This document shows positions 30,362-39,370 of a stretch of 64,000 nt of DNA, piece after piece. Under the pieces are notes generated by a model. That model was not told the origin of the DNA. It ran no database searches and saw only the letters and a list, made by a program, of their open reading frames with translations. Position 1 is the stretch's first letter. The number at the start of each line of letters is the position of its first letter. The position numbers and the translations under genes are program-made. Source of the DNA: Yanghanlia sp047501535 (GTDB taxonomy: Bacteria; Pseudomonadota; Gammaproteobacteria; Burkholderiales; Burkholderiaceae_B); assembly GCF_047501535.1 (NCBI RefSeq), contig NZ_JAZDRJ010000001.1, positions 62,001 to 126,000 of the forward strand, in the 5' to 3' direction.

Positions 30362-31687
30362 ATGAAAACCAGACATTTTTTGAGTTTGTTTATCATCAGC
30401 CTGGCTGGCTTTTGGGCATGGGATGCTCTTTACATGCATCCTACGTCAGGTTCCTGGCCCTGGCTCGTTCAACGTTATGGCTTGTACTTGACCGGCTTGT
30501 GGTCCATCGGGCTGATGTCATTGTGCATGGTGCTGGCAACGCGGCCTGCGTGGCTCGAGGGGCCATTGGGCGGGATGGACAGAATCTACAATCTCCATAA
30601 ATGGGCGGGGATACTGGCGATTCTGTTCGGCGCGGCACACTGGCTTATTAAACTTGGTGGTAGCGAACTGCGCGACCTGATCGGTCAAAGCGGTCGGCCT
30701 GCCAAAGACGTGGTGTTGTTCTTCGCGCAGTCTTGGCGTTCACCGGCAAAGGACATGGGCGAATGGGCGATCTATATTCTGCTGGCTCTGCTCGTACTCG
30801 CATTGTGGAAGCGCTTTCCCTACCGTCCATGGCGCGTGTTGCACAAGGTGATGCCGGCGATCTACCTGATACTGGTCTTTCATACTGTCGCCTTGACGCC
30901 TGCAATATATTGGAGCGGCCCCACCGGCGCACTGCTGGCGCTCTTACTCGCCGCGGGGTCTGTTGCTGCCGTGGTGTCGTTGGCGCAACGGATCGGACGG
31001 CGCCGGCAGCATCAGGGTCGTATTGTTTCACTCAATCAGCTAGGCGATGTACTTGAAGTCGTGTGCGAGCCAGGCTCGGGGTGGCGCGGACACCGACCCG
31101 GCCAATTCGCTTTCGTGACCTTTGATCGTGCAGAAGGCCCCCATCCTTTTACAATCGCCAGTGCGCCACAGCCTGGCTCACAACGGATCACCTTCCAGAT
31201 CAAGGCGCTGGGCGATTACACGCGTAAACTTGCCACTCGCTTGCATGAAGGGCAGTCGGTTCTGATAGAAGGCCCTTACGGGCGCCTCGATTACCAAAAA
31301 GGGCGTACCAGCGCGGCCCAGGTCTGGGTGGCAGGCGGCATCGGCATCACACCCTTCCTGGCCTGGTTGGAGCATATACAGCGGGTGCCGCTGGAGTCGC
31401 CAGTTCAGATGCACTATTGCGTACGCGATGCAAGTAAGGACCCATTTGTCGAACGGGTGCGTGCTTTGTGCGATGCTTTGCCCAATATCACGCTGCAGAT
31501 TCACGATGCCAGTCGTTCTCAGCGATTGGATGCGCACAGCCTGTTAGGCGAAGGCACGGCCAGCAACAGCCGGATGGACGTCTGGTTCTGCGGCCCAGCG
31601 GGTTTTGCAAAAAGCCTGGAAAATGGTTTGCAAGCCGTTCTAGGAAGAGGTGTACACATGCACAGAGAGGCATTTGATATGCGGTAA
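30362..31687 (+). CDS. Ferric reductase-like transmembrane flavocytochrome (FRE/NOX family)
   Basis: 441-residue membrane oxidoreductase. The first half has about six hydrophobic helices with heme-ligand-type histidines (L-H-K-W-A, A-A-H-W, V-L-H-K-V, V-F-H-T-V). The second half is a ferredoxin-reductase-like domain with the FAD-binding H-P-F-T-I-A-S and the NAD(P)H motif G-G-I-G-I-T-P-F-L-A-W. It would move electrons from cytosolic NAD(P)H across the membrane to ferric iron or another acceptor. Its position after the two PepSY genes and two-component system implies it is an output of that system. Confidence 0.9.
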   Translation: MKTRHFLSLFIISLAGFWAWDALYMHPTSGSWPWLVQRYGLYLTGLWSIGLMSLCMVLATRPAWLEGPLGGMDRIYNLHKWAGILAILFGAAHWLIKLGGSELRDLIGQSGRPAKDVVLFFAQSWRSPAKDMGEWAIYILLALLVLALWKRFPYRPWRVLHKVMPAIYLILVFHTVALTPAIYWSGPTGALLALLLAAGSVAAVVSLAQRIGRRRQHQGRIVSLNQLGDVLEVVCEPGSGWRGHRPGQFAFVTFDRAEGPHPFTIASAPQPGSQRITFQIKALGDYTRKLATRLHEGQSVLIEGPYGRLDYQKGRTSAAQVWVAGGIGITPFLAWLEHIQRVPLESPVQMHYCVRDASKDPFVERVRALCDALPNITLQIHDASRSQRLDAHSLLGEGTASNSRMDVWFCGPAGFAKSLENGLQAVLGRGVHMHREAFDMR

Positions 31688-31721
31688 GGTGGGAAGCGCT
31701 CAATGTTGTCGGTTCACCAAA

Positions 31722-32837
31722 TCAGATTTCCGACTCGGCTTCCCCTTGCGCCAGCGCCCAGGCAACGTGTTCCCGCACCACAGCGCTTTCATCGTCGGCG
31801 CGGCTAAGCAGGGCTGCGCTAAGTTCCTCAGCCTGTGTGGCGTCGGCCTGGCGCAATGCGTTGCCCAGGGCCACGGCAATATTGCGCAGCCAGCGCTCGT
31901 GGCCGATACGCCGTATCGGCCCCCCTTCGGTACGTTTGAGAAATGTGGGTTCATCCCAGGCAAATAACTCTACCAGCCGGCGGCCCACCAGCGGTTCACG
32001 TTCATCGAAGTCCGGCAGTTCCGTGGGCTGGGCAAATTTATTCCAAGGGCAGATTGTCTGGCAGTCGTCGCAGCCATAAATATGATTGCCCATTAGCGGG
32101 CGCAGCTCCTCAGGGATGGAGCCGTGCTTTTCTATGGTGAGGTAGGAAATGCAGCGGCGCGCATCGACTATGCCCGGCGCAAGGATGGCGCCCGTGGGGC
32201 AGACATCAATACAGGCACTGCAGTTGCCGCAATGCGCACTCACCGCATCGCTAGGGTCGAGTGCGAAATCCACAAAGATTTCGCCCAGAAAGAACATCGA
32301 CCCTGCCTCGCGCGACAGCACCAGAGAATGCTTGCCGCGCCAGCCCAGACCGCTGCGGCTGGCCAGTTCCCCTTCCAGCACCGGGGCAGAATCGGAAAAG
32401 ACGCGGTAGCCGAACGGGCCGACCAGTTCCTCAATCTGTTTGCACAGCTTCTGTAGCCGCCCCCGCACAACCTTGTGATAGTCGCGGCCTCGGGCGTAGA
32501 GAGAAACTACGCCTTCACTTGGATTATCTAAACGGGCCCGCTCGCGTTCCTGCCAGTCAGGTGCGGTGCCGCGTGGCAGATACGGCATACGTGCCGTAAT
32601 GACGCTGACCGTTCCCGGCACCAGTTCGCTCGGACGCGCACGCTTCAGACCGTGCTGTTCCATATAGTGCATTTCACCGTGGTAGCCGTGCGCGAGCCAC
32701 TGCAGCAACCCCGGCTCTGCCGAGGATAAATCCACCGATGCCACCCCGATCTGGGAAAAACCCAGCCCCCGCGCCCAGGCGCGGATCTGGTGTATCCATT
32801 GGCTGCTGTCGGTGCGTGTGGGGGAGGGAGGCGTCAT
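31722..32837 (-). CDS. queG: Epoxyqueuosine reductase QueG
   Basis: 371-residue cobalamin-dependent iron-sulfur enzyme that makes queuosine in tRNA wobble positions. It carries two 4Fe-4S clusters: C-G-N-C-S-A-C-I-D-V-C-P and C-D-D-C-Q-T-I-C-P-W-N, plus the conserved F-F-L-G-E-I-F and N-H-I-Y-G-C-D. The C-terminal helical-repeat region is complete. Its ATG overlaps the stop of the receptor-like gene at 32834 by four bases, so the two are co-translated. Confidence 0.95.
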   Translation of the reverse strand: MTPPSPTRTDSSQWIHQIRAWARGLGFSQIGVASVDLSSAEPGLLQWLAHGYHGEMHYMEQHGLKRARPSELVPGTVSVITARMPYLPRGTAPDWQERERARLDNPSEGVVSLYARGRDYHKVVRGRLQKLCKQIEELVGPFGYRVFSDSAPVLEGELASRSGLGWRGKHSLVLSREAGSMFFLGEIFVDFALDPSDAVSAHCGNCSACIDVCPTGAILAPGIVDARRCISYLTIEKHGSIPEELRPLMGNHIYGCDDCQTICPWNKFAQPTELPDFDEREPLVGRRLVELFAWDEPTFLKRTEGGPIRRIGHERWLRNIAVALGNALRQADATQAEELSAALLSRADDESAVVREHVAWALAQGEAESEI

Positions 32838-33580
32838 GATCCTGTGTCTTGCTCAGGCGCCACTGATGCGCCTGTAATGCCATGGCGTTTCAGCGCTTCC
32901 TCAACGAAGCCTGATGTCTTCATTTCTTCTACAAACTCAGCCAGATAACGTGCTGCGTGTTCTCCGCGAGACTTGTGCACCCCCATCGCCTGGCGGATCA
33001 CCATGAACCTGCCGGGTAACATCCGATAGCCCTTGTGTTTGTGGGCGCTGGCCTCCAGTTGCTGGCGGACACCAGCAGCGACTTCCAGGCTTTGTTCGAC
33101 AAACACGTCGAATACGGCCGGGGAAGTCGGCGCCCTGACAATCTGCGCATGCTGAAGCTCGCGGCTGAGGTGCAGGTCGTAGGCGCTGCCCTGGCCCACG
33201 ACCACGCGGTGGCCTGGCGCATCCACCTGGCGATTGTCTTGAAGGGGGGATGACTCGGCGACCAGGTAAGCCCCCTCGATCAAGATATAGGGGGCCGTGA
33301 AAGCAATGTTGGCCCCGCGCACCGGGTCAATGGCGAAGAAACCCACATCAGCATGGTTTTCTTCAATTACCTGTACAGAACGCGCGGCTGCCTTCACCAC
33401 CACAAGTTCCAATGGCACGCCTAAACGTGTGGCAAGGGCTCGCGCCAGATCAACAGATACGCCGCTTGCGCCGTCGGCAGAGGCATCCTCGCGCGCGAGA
33501 ATCGGGTTGCCCACGTTGATGGCTGCGCGCAATACGCCGTTTGGTGCAAAGACTGTTTTTATGTCGGTATTGAGTGTCAT
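32834..33580 (-). CDS. Family-3 solute-binding protein-like protein without signal peptide
   Basis: 248 residues with the amino-acid-receptor (SBP_bac_3) fold: N-G-V-L-R-A-A-I-N-V-G-N-P, G-V-S-V-D-L-A-R-A-L-A-T-R-L, D-V-G-F-F-A-I-D-P-V-R and F-T-A-P-Y-I-L-I-E-G. There is no hydrophobic leader: ATG 33580 starts M-T-L-N-T-D-I-K-T-V, and the alternative TTG at 33601 adds none. It should stay in the cytoplasm. No permease or ATPase genes are near; instead it is fused translationally to queG. It may sense a cytosolic amino-acid-like ligand. Function unknown. Confidence 0.8.
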   Translation of the reverse strand: MTLNTDIKTVFAPNGVLRAAINVGNPILAREDASADGASGVSVDLARALATRLGVPLELVVVKAAARSVQVIEENHADVGFFAIDPVRGANIAFTAPYILIEGAYLVAESSPLQDNRQVDAPGHRVVVGQGSAYDLHLSRELQHAQIVRAPTSPAVFDVFVEQSLEVAAGVRQQLEASAHKHKGYRMLPGRFMVIRQAMGVHKSRGEHAARYLAEFVEEMKTSGFVEEALKRHGITGASVAPEQDTGS

Positions 33581-33819
33581 AAGAATTCCCACATGGGACA
33601 AGAATGCAGGCTTATGTTTGAGGTACCGATCATAGTAGCCGAGGTTTCCTGCCGCCGTTTAAGATCAACCCAGCCTCAATATGGGCTTGTGCCTTTTTCG
33701 ATTTTGCTCTGGGGCTAATGTGGCGTAGCATCTTTTGGTTGACCACGCGCCTGTGCACCCGCCCCGTTCCTCATGGCGGGGTCAAGCGGGCAAATTTTGA
33801 ATTTGAATAGGATGTTTCT

Positions 33820-34932
33820 ATGAGTCGCACCAAGTTGTTTTCTGCTTTTGATGTCGGTGGCCTGAGCCTGAAGAATCGTATCGTCATCGCGCCCATGTGC
33901 CAGTACTCGGCGGAGGATGGAAAAACTACAGATTGGCATCTGATTCATCTTGGAAATCTTGCCTTGTCGGGCGCGGGTCTGTTGACGATTGAGGCGACGG
34001 CGGTGAGCCCGGAAGGGCGTATCAGTTATCGCGACGTTGGCTTGTATTCGGATGAGTGCGAAGCCGCGCTGGGCCGCACGCTGGAAGGCGTGCGCCGCTG
34101 GTCAGACATGCCGATTGCCATTCAGCTGGCGCACGCGGGCCGCAAGGCGTCGAGCGATTTGCCCTGGAAAGGCGGCCGGCAACTGGCGCCGCAGGACAGC
34201 AACGGCTGGCAGACCATTGCGCCGTCAGCACTGCCGTTCAATGCCAGCGACAACCCTCCGGTTGCCATGGATAAAAGCGAACTGAAGCGGGTGCGTGAGG
34301 CGTTTGCGGACGCCGCACGGCGTTCCGCGCGGTTGGGTTTCGACGCAGTGCAGGTTCATGCCGCCCATGGCTATCTGCTGCACGAGTTTCTCTCTCCCCT
34401 TTCTAATCAGCGTACGGACGAGTATGGCGGTTCGCTGGAGAATCGCATGCGGTTTCCACTTGAAGTGTTTGATGCCGTGCGCGAAGCCTTTACCGCAGAT
34501 CTTCCCGTCAGCGTTCGTGTGTCAGGCACGGATTGGGTGGAGTCTGGCGGCTGGGATATTGAACAGACCATCGAGTTGTCTAAAGCGCTGGAAAGCCGGG
34601 GTTGTGCAGCGATTCACGTTTCCAGCGGTGGGCTGGATGCGGGGCAGAACATCCCCATTGGCCCGAACTATCAGGTGCCGCTGGCGCGTGCGGTTAAGGA
34701 GGCTGTGAGTATTCCAGTTGTTGCCGTGGGCCTGATTACGGATTTCGAGCAGGCGGAAGCCATCGTATCAACCGGCGACGCCGACCTTGTGGCGTTGGCG
34801 CGCACGGTGCTGTATGACCCACGTTGGCCCTGGCACGCGGCGGCTTATTTTGGTGAAACGATTGGCGTTGCACCCCAATTTTTACGCTGCCAACCGCGCC
34901 AGTTCCGAGAGCTTTTCACCCAGCAAGGGTGA
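33820..34932 (+). CDS. Old Yellow Enzyme family NADH:flavin oxidoreductase (YqjM/NamA-like)
   Basis: 370-residue FMN enzyme reducing activated C=C bonds of enones, nitro compounds or xenobiotics. The thermophilic-like (YqjM) subclass is indicated by A-P-M-C-Q-Y-S-A with the redox-tuning cysteine, by H-A-A-H-G-Y-L-L-H-E-F-L-S-P and by N-Q-R-T-D-E-Y-G-G-S-L-E-N-R. GAATAGGATG precedes the ATG with modest ribosome-site character. Monocistronic; a hairpin follows at 34937. Confidence 0.93.
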   Translation: MSRTKLFSAFDVGGLSLKNRIVIAPMCQYSAEDGKTTDWHLIHLGNLALSGAGLLTIEATAVSPEGRISYRDVGLYSDECEAALGRTLEGVRRWSDMPIAIQLAHAGRKASSDLPWKGGRQLAPQDSNGWQTIAPSALPFNASDNPPVAMDKSELKRVREAFADAARRSARLGFDAVQVHAAHGYLLHEFLSPLSNQRTDEYGGSLENRMRFPLEVFDAVREAFTADLPVSVRVSGTDWVESGGWDIEQTIELSKALESRGCAAIHVSSGGLDAGQNIPIGPNYQVPLARAVKEAVSIPVVAVGLITDFEQAEAIVSTGDADLVALARTVLYDPRWPWHAAAYFGETIGVAPQFLRCQPRQFRELFTQQG

Positions 34933-34936
34933 GATT

Positions 34937-34980
34937 AGGGCGCTTGGTTAATGCAGCGATGCAGCCTTACCAGGCGCCCT
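34937..34980 (+). terminator. Hairpin between convergent OYE and small membrane-protein genes
   Basis: AGGGCGCTTGGT pairs with ACCAGGCGCCCT (one G-T pair) across a 20-base loop, 5 bases after the OYE stop codon, then CTTTCC. It overlaps the last codons of the convergent gene and may serve both directions. Confidence 0.5.
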
Positions 34981-35338
34981 TTCCATCGTGCATGCGTACA
35001 AAGCCGCGCACCAGACGGTATACATACCAGACGCCGACAGCAAACAGGATGACAAAGCCGATATACAGCCAAGTGGTAATTACGCCGATTAACGAGAACA
35101 ACAATGAGAACTAGAATGTGCGAATGAGCAGGTTCATGTGTTCACTGTAGATGGTGCCCCCGAAATCCTTGCGCTTCACATAGGCCATGATCAGGCCGAT
35201 CAGGGTGGGCAAACCGCCCAGGAATAGGCCCAGGGTGTACAAGCCGTACACAATCATGCTGTAGGTTTTCATCGATTTTGTGGTTTCGGAATCGATGACG
35301 TCGATGATTTCTACCTGGTCAGGTTTATTGGTGTTCAT
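34967..35338 (-). pseudogene. Small DUF4870-like membrane protein interrupted by an in-frame TAG
   Basis: The frame starting at 35338 encodes three to four membrane helices and a continuous family-like protein of 122 codons, but codon 76 (35111-35113) is TAG. Before it the product ends M-N-L-L-I-R-T-F; after it, in the same frame, F-S-L-L-F-S-L-I-G-V-I-T-T-W continues to R-L-V-R-G-F and the natural TAA at 34967. In relatives the residue between R-T-F and the next helix is normally tryptophan (Q-I-R-T-F-W-F), so one TGG-to-TAG change explains it. Start overlaps the CoA-transferase stop by four bases. Function of the family is unknown. Confidence 0.75.
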
Positions 35339-36558
35339 GAGTGGGTGACTAAGGGTGAGTGAATGGCGCCTTCAGATTCCAGGGCATCCAGTTCGGTTTC
35401 AGAAAATCCAAGCATATTAGCCAGGGTCTCGCGGGTATGTTCACCAAGCGTTGGCGATGGCGTGCGAATCGAGCCGGGCGTAGAGCCCAGCCGTGCGGGC
35501 ACGCCGATAATACGCGCTTTCCCAGCCACCGGGTGCTCAACCTCGACCAGCGCATCTCGTGCGAGAACTTGCGGGTGATTGATGACCTCACCAAAATCGT
35601 TGATGGCGCCCACAGGAATTCCGCCTGCCAGAAGCAGTGCTTCCCATTCTTCGTAAGGCCGCTGGTAAAAGGCTTCTTGCAGAAGGGGGACGAGTGTTTC
35701 GCGGTTTTTAACGCGAGCCGCATTCGTGGCAAAACGCGGGTCGTCGCAGAGTTCCTGTAAAGACATGCAGGTGCAGAATGCCTTCCAGAGTTTTTCCGAA
35801 CCGATAGCCAGGGCAATATCGCGGGTCTGGGTTTTAAATGTCTGGTAAGGCACGATGGCTTTGTATGCCGTGCCCCAGGGGCGTGGCATGTCGTTGGTGT
35901 TGCAGTAGTTAGCAACCATAATGCCCAACAACGAAAGCTGGCTTTCCAGCATGGAGAGGTCGATGTGCTGACCTTCGCCGGTGCGGTCACGGGCTTGCAG
36001 GGCAACCATGATGGCGAAGGCGGCATTCATCCCCGCTGCAAGGTCGGCGATGGATATCCCCGCCCGGGCGGGTTCGCCGTCTGCGCTACCCGTAATGCTG
36101 ATCAGGCCGGCTTCTGCTTGCAGGATGAGGTCAAGCGCCGGGCGGTCACGGTATGGGCCATCCTGACCGAACCCCGAAATCGAGCAGAACACAATCTTAG
36201 GGTTGCGCTTGCGCATGGCTTCGTAGCCTACGCCAAGCCGGTTTAGCACGCCTACGCGGAAGTTTTCTACGACGACATCTGCTTTTTCGACCAGAGACAA
36301 CAGGATATCTCGCCCTGTGTCGGTCTTGAGGTCGAGGACGATGCTTTTTTTGTTGCGATGCAGGCTGACAAAGTAATCGCTTTGGCCATTTTCCATCGGG
36401 TCGCCCCAGGCCCGGGAGATATCTCCGCTGGGCGGTTCAACCTTGATGACATTTGCTCCGTAGTCGGCGAGCATGGTGGTGCAATGGGGCCCGGCAAGTG
36501 CATGGCTGAGGTCGAGAACCGTGATGTGATCCAGAGGAAGGATAGGGGTGTTGTCCAT
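35335..36558 (-). CDS. CaiB/BaiF family (class III) CoA-transferase
   Basis: About 407-residue formyl-CoA-transferase-type enzyme moving CoA between organic acids. Features are L-D-L-S-H-A-L-A-G-P-H-C-T-T-M-L-A-D-Y-G-A-N-V-I-K-V-E-P-P, the G-D-I-S-R segment, N-F-R-V-G-V-L-N-R-L-G and P-A-L-D-L-I-L-Q-A with the catalytic-type aspartate. ATG 36558 lies two bases after the stop of the peptidase gene; the in-frame ATG at 36573 overlaps it. Unusually, it sits in a run with cell-wall genes and the small membrane protein; substrate unknown. Confidence 0.92.
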   Translation of the reverse strand: MDNTPILPLDHITVLDLSHALAGPHCTTMLADYGANVIKVEPPSGDISRAWGDPMENGQSDYFVSLHRNKKSIVLDLKTDTGRDILLSLVEKADVVVENFRVGVLNRLGVGYEAMRKRNPKIVFCSISGFGQDGPYRDRPALDLILQAEAGLISITGSADGEPARAGISIADLAAGMNAAFAIMVALQARDRTGEGQHIDLSMLESQLSLLGIMVANYCNTNDMPRPWGTAYKAIVPYQTFKTQTRDIALAIGSEKLWKAFCTCMSLQELCDDPRFATNAARVKNRETLVPLLQEAFYQRPYEEWEALLLAGGIPVGAINDFGEVINHPQVLARDALVEVEHPVAGKARIIGVPARLGSTPGSIRTPSPTLGEHTRETLANMLGFSETELDALESEGAIHSPLVTHS

Positions 36559-36560
36559 TT

Positions 36561-37124
36561 TCAGCCAGCCCATGAACGCACTTTGCCAGTGTCGATGTGA
36601 ATGAAATTGCTGCCAGGGTAGTAGCCCACCCCGCCGCGTGCCAGTTCCAGAGCTGCGTCGCGCAATTCTTTCAGGGGCACGCCCGGTATGCGCAAGTCAA
36701 CAGCCTTGCCGTCCATGTGCAGACTGCGGCGGGCCACGCCTCCACCGCGCGTGGTGCGCAGGCGTTCGTTAGTGTGAGGCGCCCGGTAGCCGGAAATAAT
36801 CTGGTAGGGCGACCTGACCTGTAGTGAGGTTTGCAGCGCATGCATGATGTCATACAGGGCCGGGTCCATCACGCCGACGAGCCCGGAATAATGGTCGCGC
36901 AGAAAGTGGTTCAGGTGGTTTAGAGCCTGAGGCACATATTGGCGGCCAATGGCGTAGGTCAGTTCGATTTTTTCGTGCGTATGGGTGTGGTCCATGGCCA
37001 GGTCGCGTTCCGTTGAACGGCCTAGTGTGATGGCTTTGGCAACCGTGGGGAAAGCGCAGAAAATGGCACTGCCTGATGCTGCCGACAGCAGACGTCGGCG
37101 CGTGAGGTTGGGCTTGTTTGTCAT
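36561..37124 (-). CDS. DUF882 / YcbK-like M15-type peptidase with Tat signal
   Basis: 187 residues. The N-terminus T-R-R-R-L-L-S-A-A-S-G-S-A-I-F is a twin-arginine signal, so the protein is exported folded. The mature part has the DUF882/peptidase M15A markers S-G-Y-R-A-P-H-T-N-E, S-L-H-M-D-G-K-A-V-D-L-R and F-I-H-I-D-T-G, giving the His-Asp-His zinc set of D-Ala-D-Ala-type peptidases. It follows the L,D-transpeptidase gene by three bases, as YcbK follows YcbB in enterobacteria. Confidence 0.93.
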   Translation of the reverse strand: MTNKPNLTRRRLLSAASGSAIFCAFPTVAKAITLGRSTERDLAMDHTHTHEKIELTYAIGRQYVPQALNHLNHFLRDHYSGLVGVMDPALYDIMHALQTSLQVRSPYQIISGYRAPHTNERLRTTRGGGVARRSLHMDGKAVDLRIPGVPLKELRDAALELARGGVGYYPGSNFIHIDTGKVRSWAG

Positions 37125-37127
37125 GGG

Positions 37128-38735
37128 TTAAGACGGACGCGCGCTGCGCAGGGCTTGGTTCAGGCGAGCATCCTGCTGATAAATATCTGGGAAAAAGTAC
37201 ACCTTACCACCATCTTTGACAACAACGGTACTGTAGGTGATCAGAACGGGGATGGGCTCATCGAGACGCAGGGTACGAGAGGTTCCGCGACTCATCGCCT
37301 GTTCGATACGAGCGGTGTCCCATCCGGCCTGATTCTGTAAAACGAAGCTGGCAAGCTCCACGGGCTGCTCGATTCTGATGCAGCCATGGCTGAAGTCGCG
37401 CCGCGAGCGGGAAAACAGCTGCGGGGCCGGGGTGTGGTGCAAATAGATGTTTTGGTCGTTGGGGAAAATGAATTTAATGTCGCCCAAGGCGTTGCTCGGG
37501 CCCGGGCGCTGGCGTATACGCCATTCGCCCCGTTGCACCGCATCAATGGCTTCGCCCGACAGAGTGGTGATGACGGAACCGTCTTTGCTGACGAACTCAA
37601 ACCCTTGCTGGGCAAAATAAGCGGGGTCGCGGCGCAGGCGGGGCAGTGTTTCGCCGCGAGCAATAGAGGAAGGTACGTTCCAATACGGGCTGAACTCGAT
37701 AAAGCGCATTTCTTCCAGGAAGATGGGTGTGCGTGTGTCGAGAGCGCGGCCCACGATGACCCGCATTTCCAGGTCGAGCTCGATACGCTCCCCTTGCTGT
37801 TCATAGGCCCGCAAAACGAACTCCGGTACGTTGACCACAATCATTCGTGGCCCGTACAGCAGCGGTGTCCAGCGCAGGCGTTCAAGCGTCAGCGCCATTT
37901 GTTCTACCCGCTGAGCGGGCGACACATTCAGTTGTTCCAGAGTGGCCGGGCCAATCAGGCCGTCGGCTTCCAAGCCGTGGCGTGTCTGGAACTGGAGGAC
38001 GGCGAACACGAGCTCGTTGTCATAGCGTTCGCCCGGCACAAAATCTTCCGGCAGGTCTCCTAAAGCGGCTAGCCGTGCGGCGATCAACTCCAGGCCTTCA
38101 TAGCTTTCCCCCGGTTTGAGCGAGCGCGCGGGGAGAGCCGGCAACGGCGTGTTCCATGCGGGGTGATCGCTCATGGCCTGATATTCCAGCATGGTTGAGC
38201 GTATCGCTTCGTACATGGGGATTTTTGGTTGGGCTTCTGCCAGGGCGTCGGACAGGCGGCCGCTCAGGCGGGCTTGAACCAGATAGTTGTAGGCGTCGAA
38301 GCGTTGTGTACGCGGTGCCTTGAACCGGTGTTTGAGCGTTTCCGGGCTCAGCCGGCCATGGTTCATATCCAGCAGGTAGTGTTCAAGCGCAGCGCTCAGG
38401 TCGGCGTTCAACTGAGCTTCTGTATCGGGGGGTGCCCCGTTTTCCGCCGCTTGCAGAAAGCCCCTGGCCAGCGCCTGGGTTCGGTAATCCTGCGGGTTCA
38501 GGCCTTGCGATGCGGCATTGGCCAGAGTGTCCAGCGCCACCCATACGTCGCTTGACGGTTTAGCGTCGACAAACCAGGAAGGCATGTCGGGCTTGGGTGC
38601 GATGGTTTCGACCACAGATTCCCGGAGCACTGGCGCCGTTTCAGTGCTTTGGCCCAAGGCTGTTGCCGGGGTGTGTAGCGCACAGGCTGCGATTAAATTG
38701 AAAAACAGGGTGGCAACACGCCGGAGTGTAGTCAT
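37128..38735 (-). CDS. L,D-transpeptidase YcbB (LdtD)-type
   Basis: 535-residue exported enzyme that makes 3-3 crosslinks in peptidoglycan. Signal peptide at residues 1-28; a large N-terminal scaffold domain; a peptidoglycan-binding segment (V-L-Q-F-Q-T-R-H-G-L-E-A-D-G-L-I-G-P-A-T-L-E-Q-L); and the YkuD domain with the catalytic S-H-G-C-I-R-I-E-Q-P. ATG 38735 is preferred over the ATG at 38780 because it starts the signal peptide and overlaps the GNAT stop by four bases. Confidence 0.93.
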   Translation of the reverse strand: MTTLRRVATLFFNLIAACALHTPATALGQSTETAPVLRESVVETIAPKPDMPSWFVDAKPSSDVWVALDTLANAASQGLNPQDYRTQALARGFLQAAENGAPPDTEAQLNADLSAALEHYLLDMNHGRLSPETLKHRFKAPRTQRFDAYNYLVQARLSGRLSDALAEAQPKIPMYEAIRSTMLEYQAMSDHPAWNTPLPALPARSLKPGESYEGLELIAARLAALGDLPEDFVPGERYDNELVFAVLQFQTRHGLEADGLIGPATLEQLNVSPAQRVEQMALTLERLRWTPLLYGPRMIVVNVPEFVLRAYEQQGERIELDLEMRVIVGRALDTRTPIFLEEMRFIEFSPYWNVPSSIARGETLPRLRRDPAYFAQQGFEFVSKDGSVITTLSGEAIDAVQRGEWRIRQRPGPSNALGDIKFIFPNDQNIYLHHTPAPQLFSRSRRDFSHGCIRIEQPVELASFVLQNQAGWDTARIEQAMSRGTSRTLRLDEPIPVLITYSTVVVKDGGKVYFFPDIYQQDARLNQALRSARPS

Positions 38736-39370
38736 GGTCGGTCGAGCTTCCCTTGTAAGTGTGCGCGTACGGTAGGCCATTCGCTGTTGATAATGCTGTA
38801 CACGTAGGTGTCGCGTAGCGTGCCGTTGGGCGAACGCTGGTGGTTGCGCAGGACGCCATCCAGTTTGGCACCCAAGCGTTCGATGGCGCGGCGGCTGCGA
38901 TGGTTGAAGGCGTGAGTGCGGAACTCCACCGCCAGGCAGTGCAGGTGTTCGAAGGCGTGGCCCAGCAGCAGGAGTTTGGCTTCGGTGTTCAAAGGCGTCT
39001 TCTGAACACTCTGTGCATACCAGGTTGAGCCGATTTCCACACGCGGGCTGACGGCGTCGATATTCATATAGGTGGTCATCCCGGCGATACGGCCGCTGGC
39101 GGTCTCGATGACGGTGAAAGGCAACATGCTGCCCGCCCTTTGCAACCCCAGTCGACGCTCGATTTCGGCTTTCATATCTTCAGGACGGGGGATGAGCGTG
39201 TACCAGAGTTCCCAGAGCTTGCCGTCCTTTACCGCCTCGATCAACCCCTTTTCGTGCTCTAAAGCCAGTGGTACCAACTCAACATGCTGCCCTGTCAGCG
39301 TGACAGGTTGAATGGGGGGATGCGCTGTGCTGACAGAGGGAAGGCGTGTCGGGTGTGGCTGCGGAGGCAT
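38732..39370 (-). CDS. GNAT-family N-acetyltransferase (RimL-like)
   Basis: 212 residues with the GCN5 acyl-CoA fold: L-T-G-Q-H-V-E-L-V-P-L-A-L-E-H at the start, I-A-G-M-T-T-Y-M-N-I, I-G-S-T-W-Y-A-Q-S-V-Q-K-T-P-L-N-T-E-A-K and N-H-R-S-R-R-A-I-E-R-L-G-A-K-L-D-G, the pattern of RimJ/RimL-type enzymes that acetylate N-termini or small amines. The first 15 residues are proline- and histidine-rich; a shorter start is possible. Upstream of and overlapping the L,D-transpeptidase gene. Confidence 0.88.
   Translation of the reverse strand: MPPQPHPTRLPSVSTAHPPIQPVTLTGQHVELVPLALEHEKGLIEAVKDGKLWELWYTLIPRPEDMKAEIERRLGLQRAGSMLPFTVIETASGRIAGMTTYMNIDAVSPRVEIGSTWYAQSVQKTPLNTEAKLLLLGHAFEHLHCLAVEFRTHAFNHRSRRAIERLGAKLDGVLRNHQRSPNGTLRDTYVYSIINSEWPTVRAHLQGKLDRP

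Noticed and set aside
34929..35114. 61-codon plus-strand ORF between OYE and the broken small membrane protein
   Set aside because: It is the complement of the 3' half of the interrupted membrane-protein frame, which is strongly hydrophobic and family-like on the minus strand.
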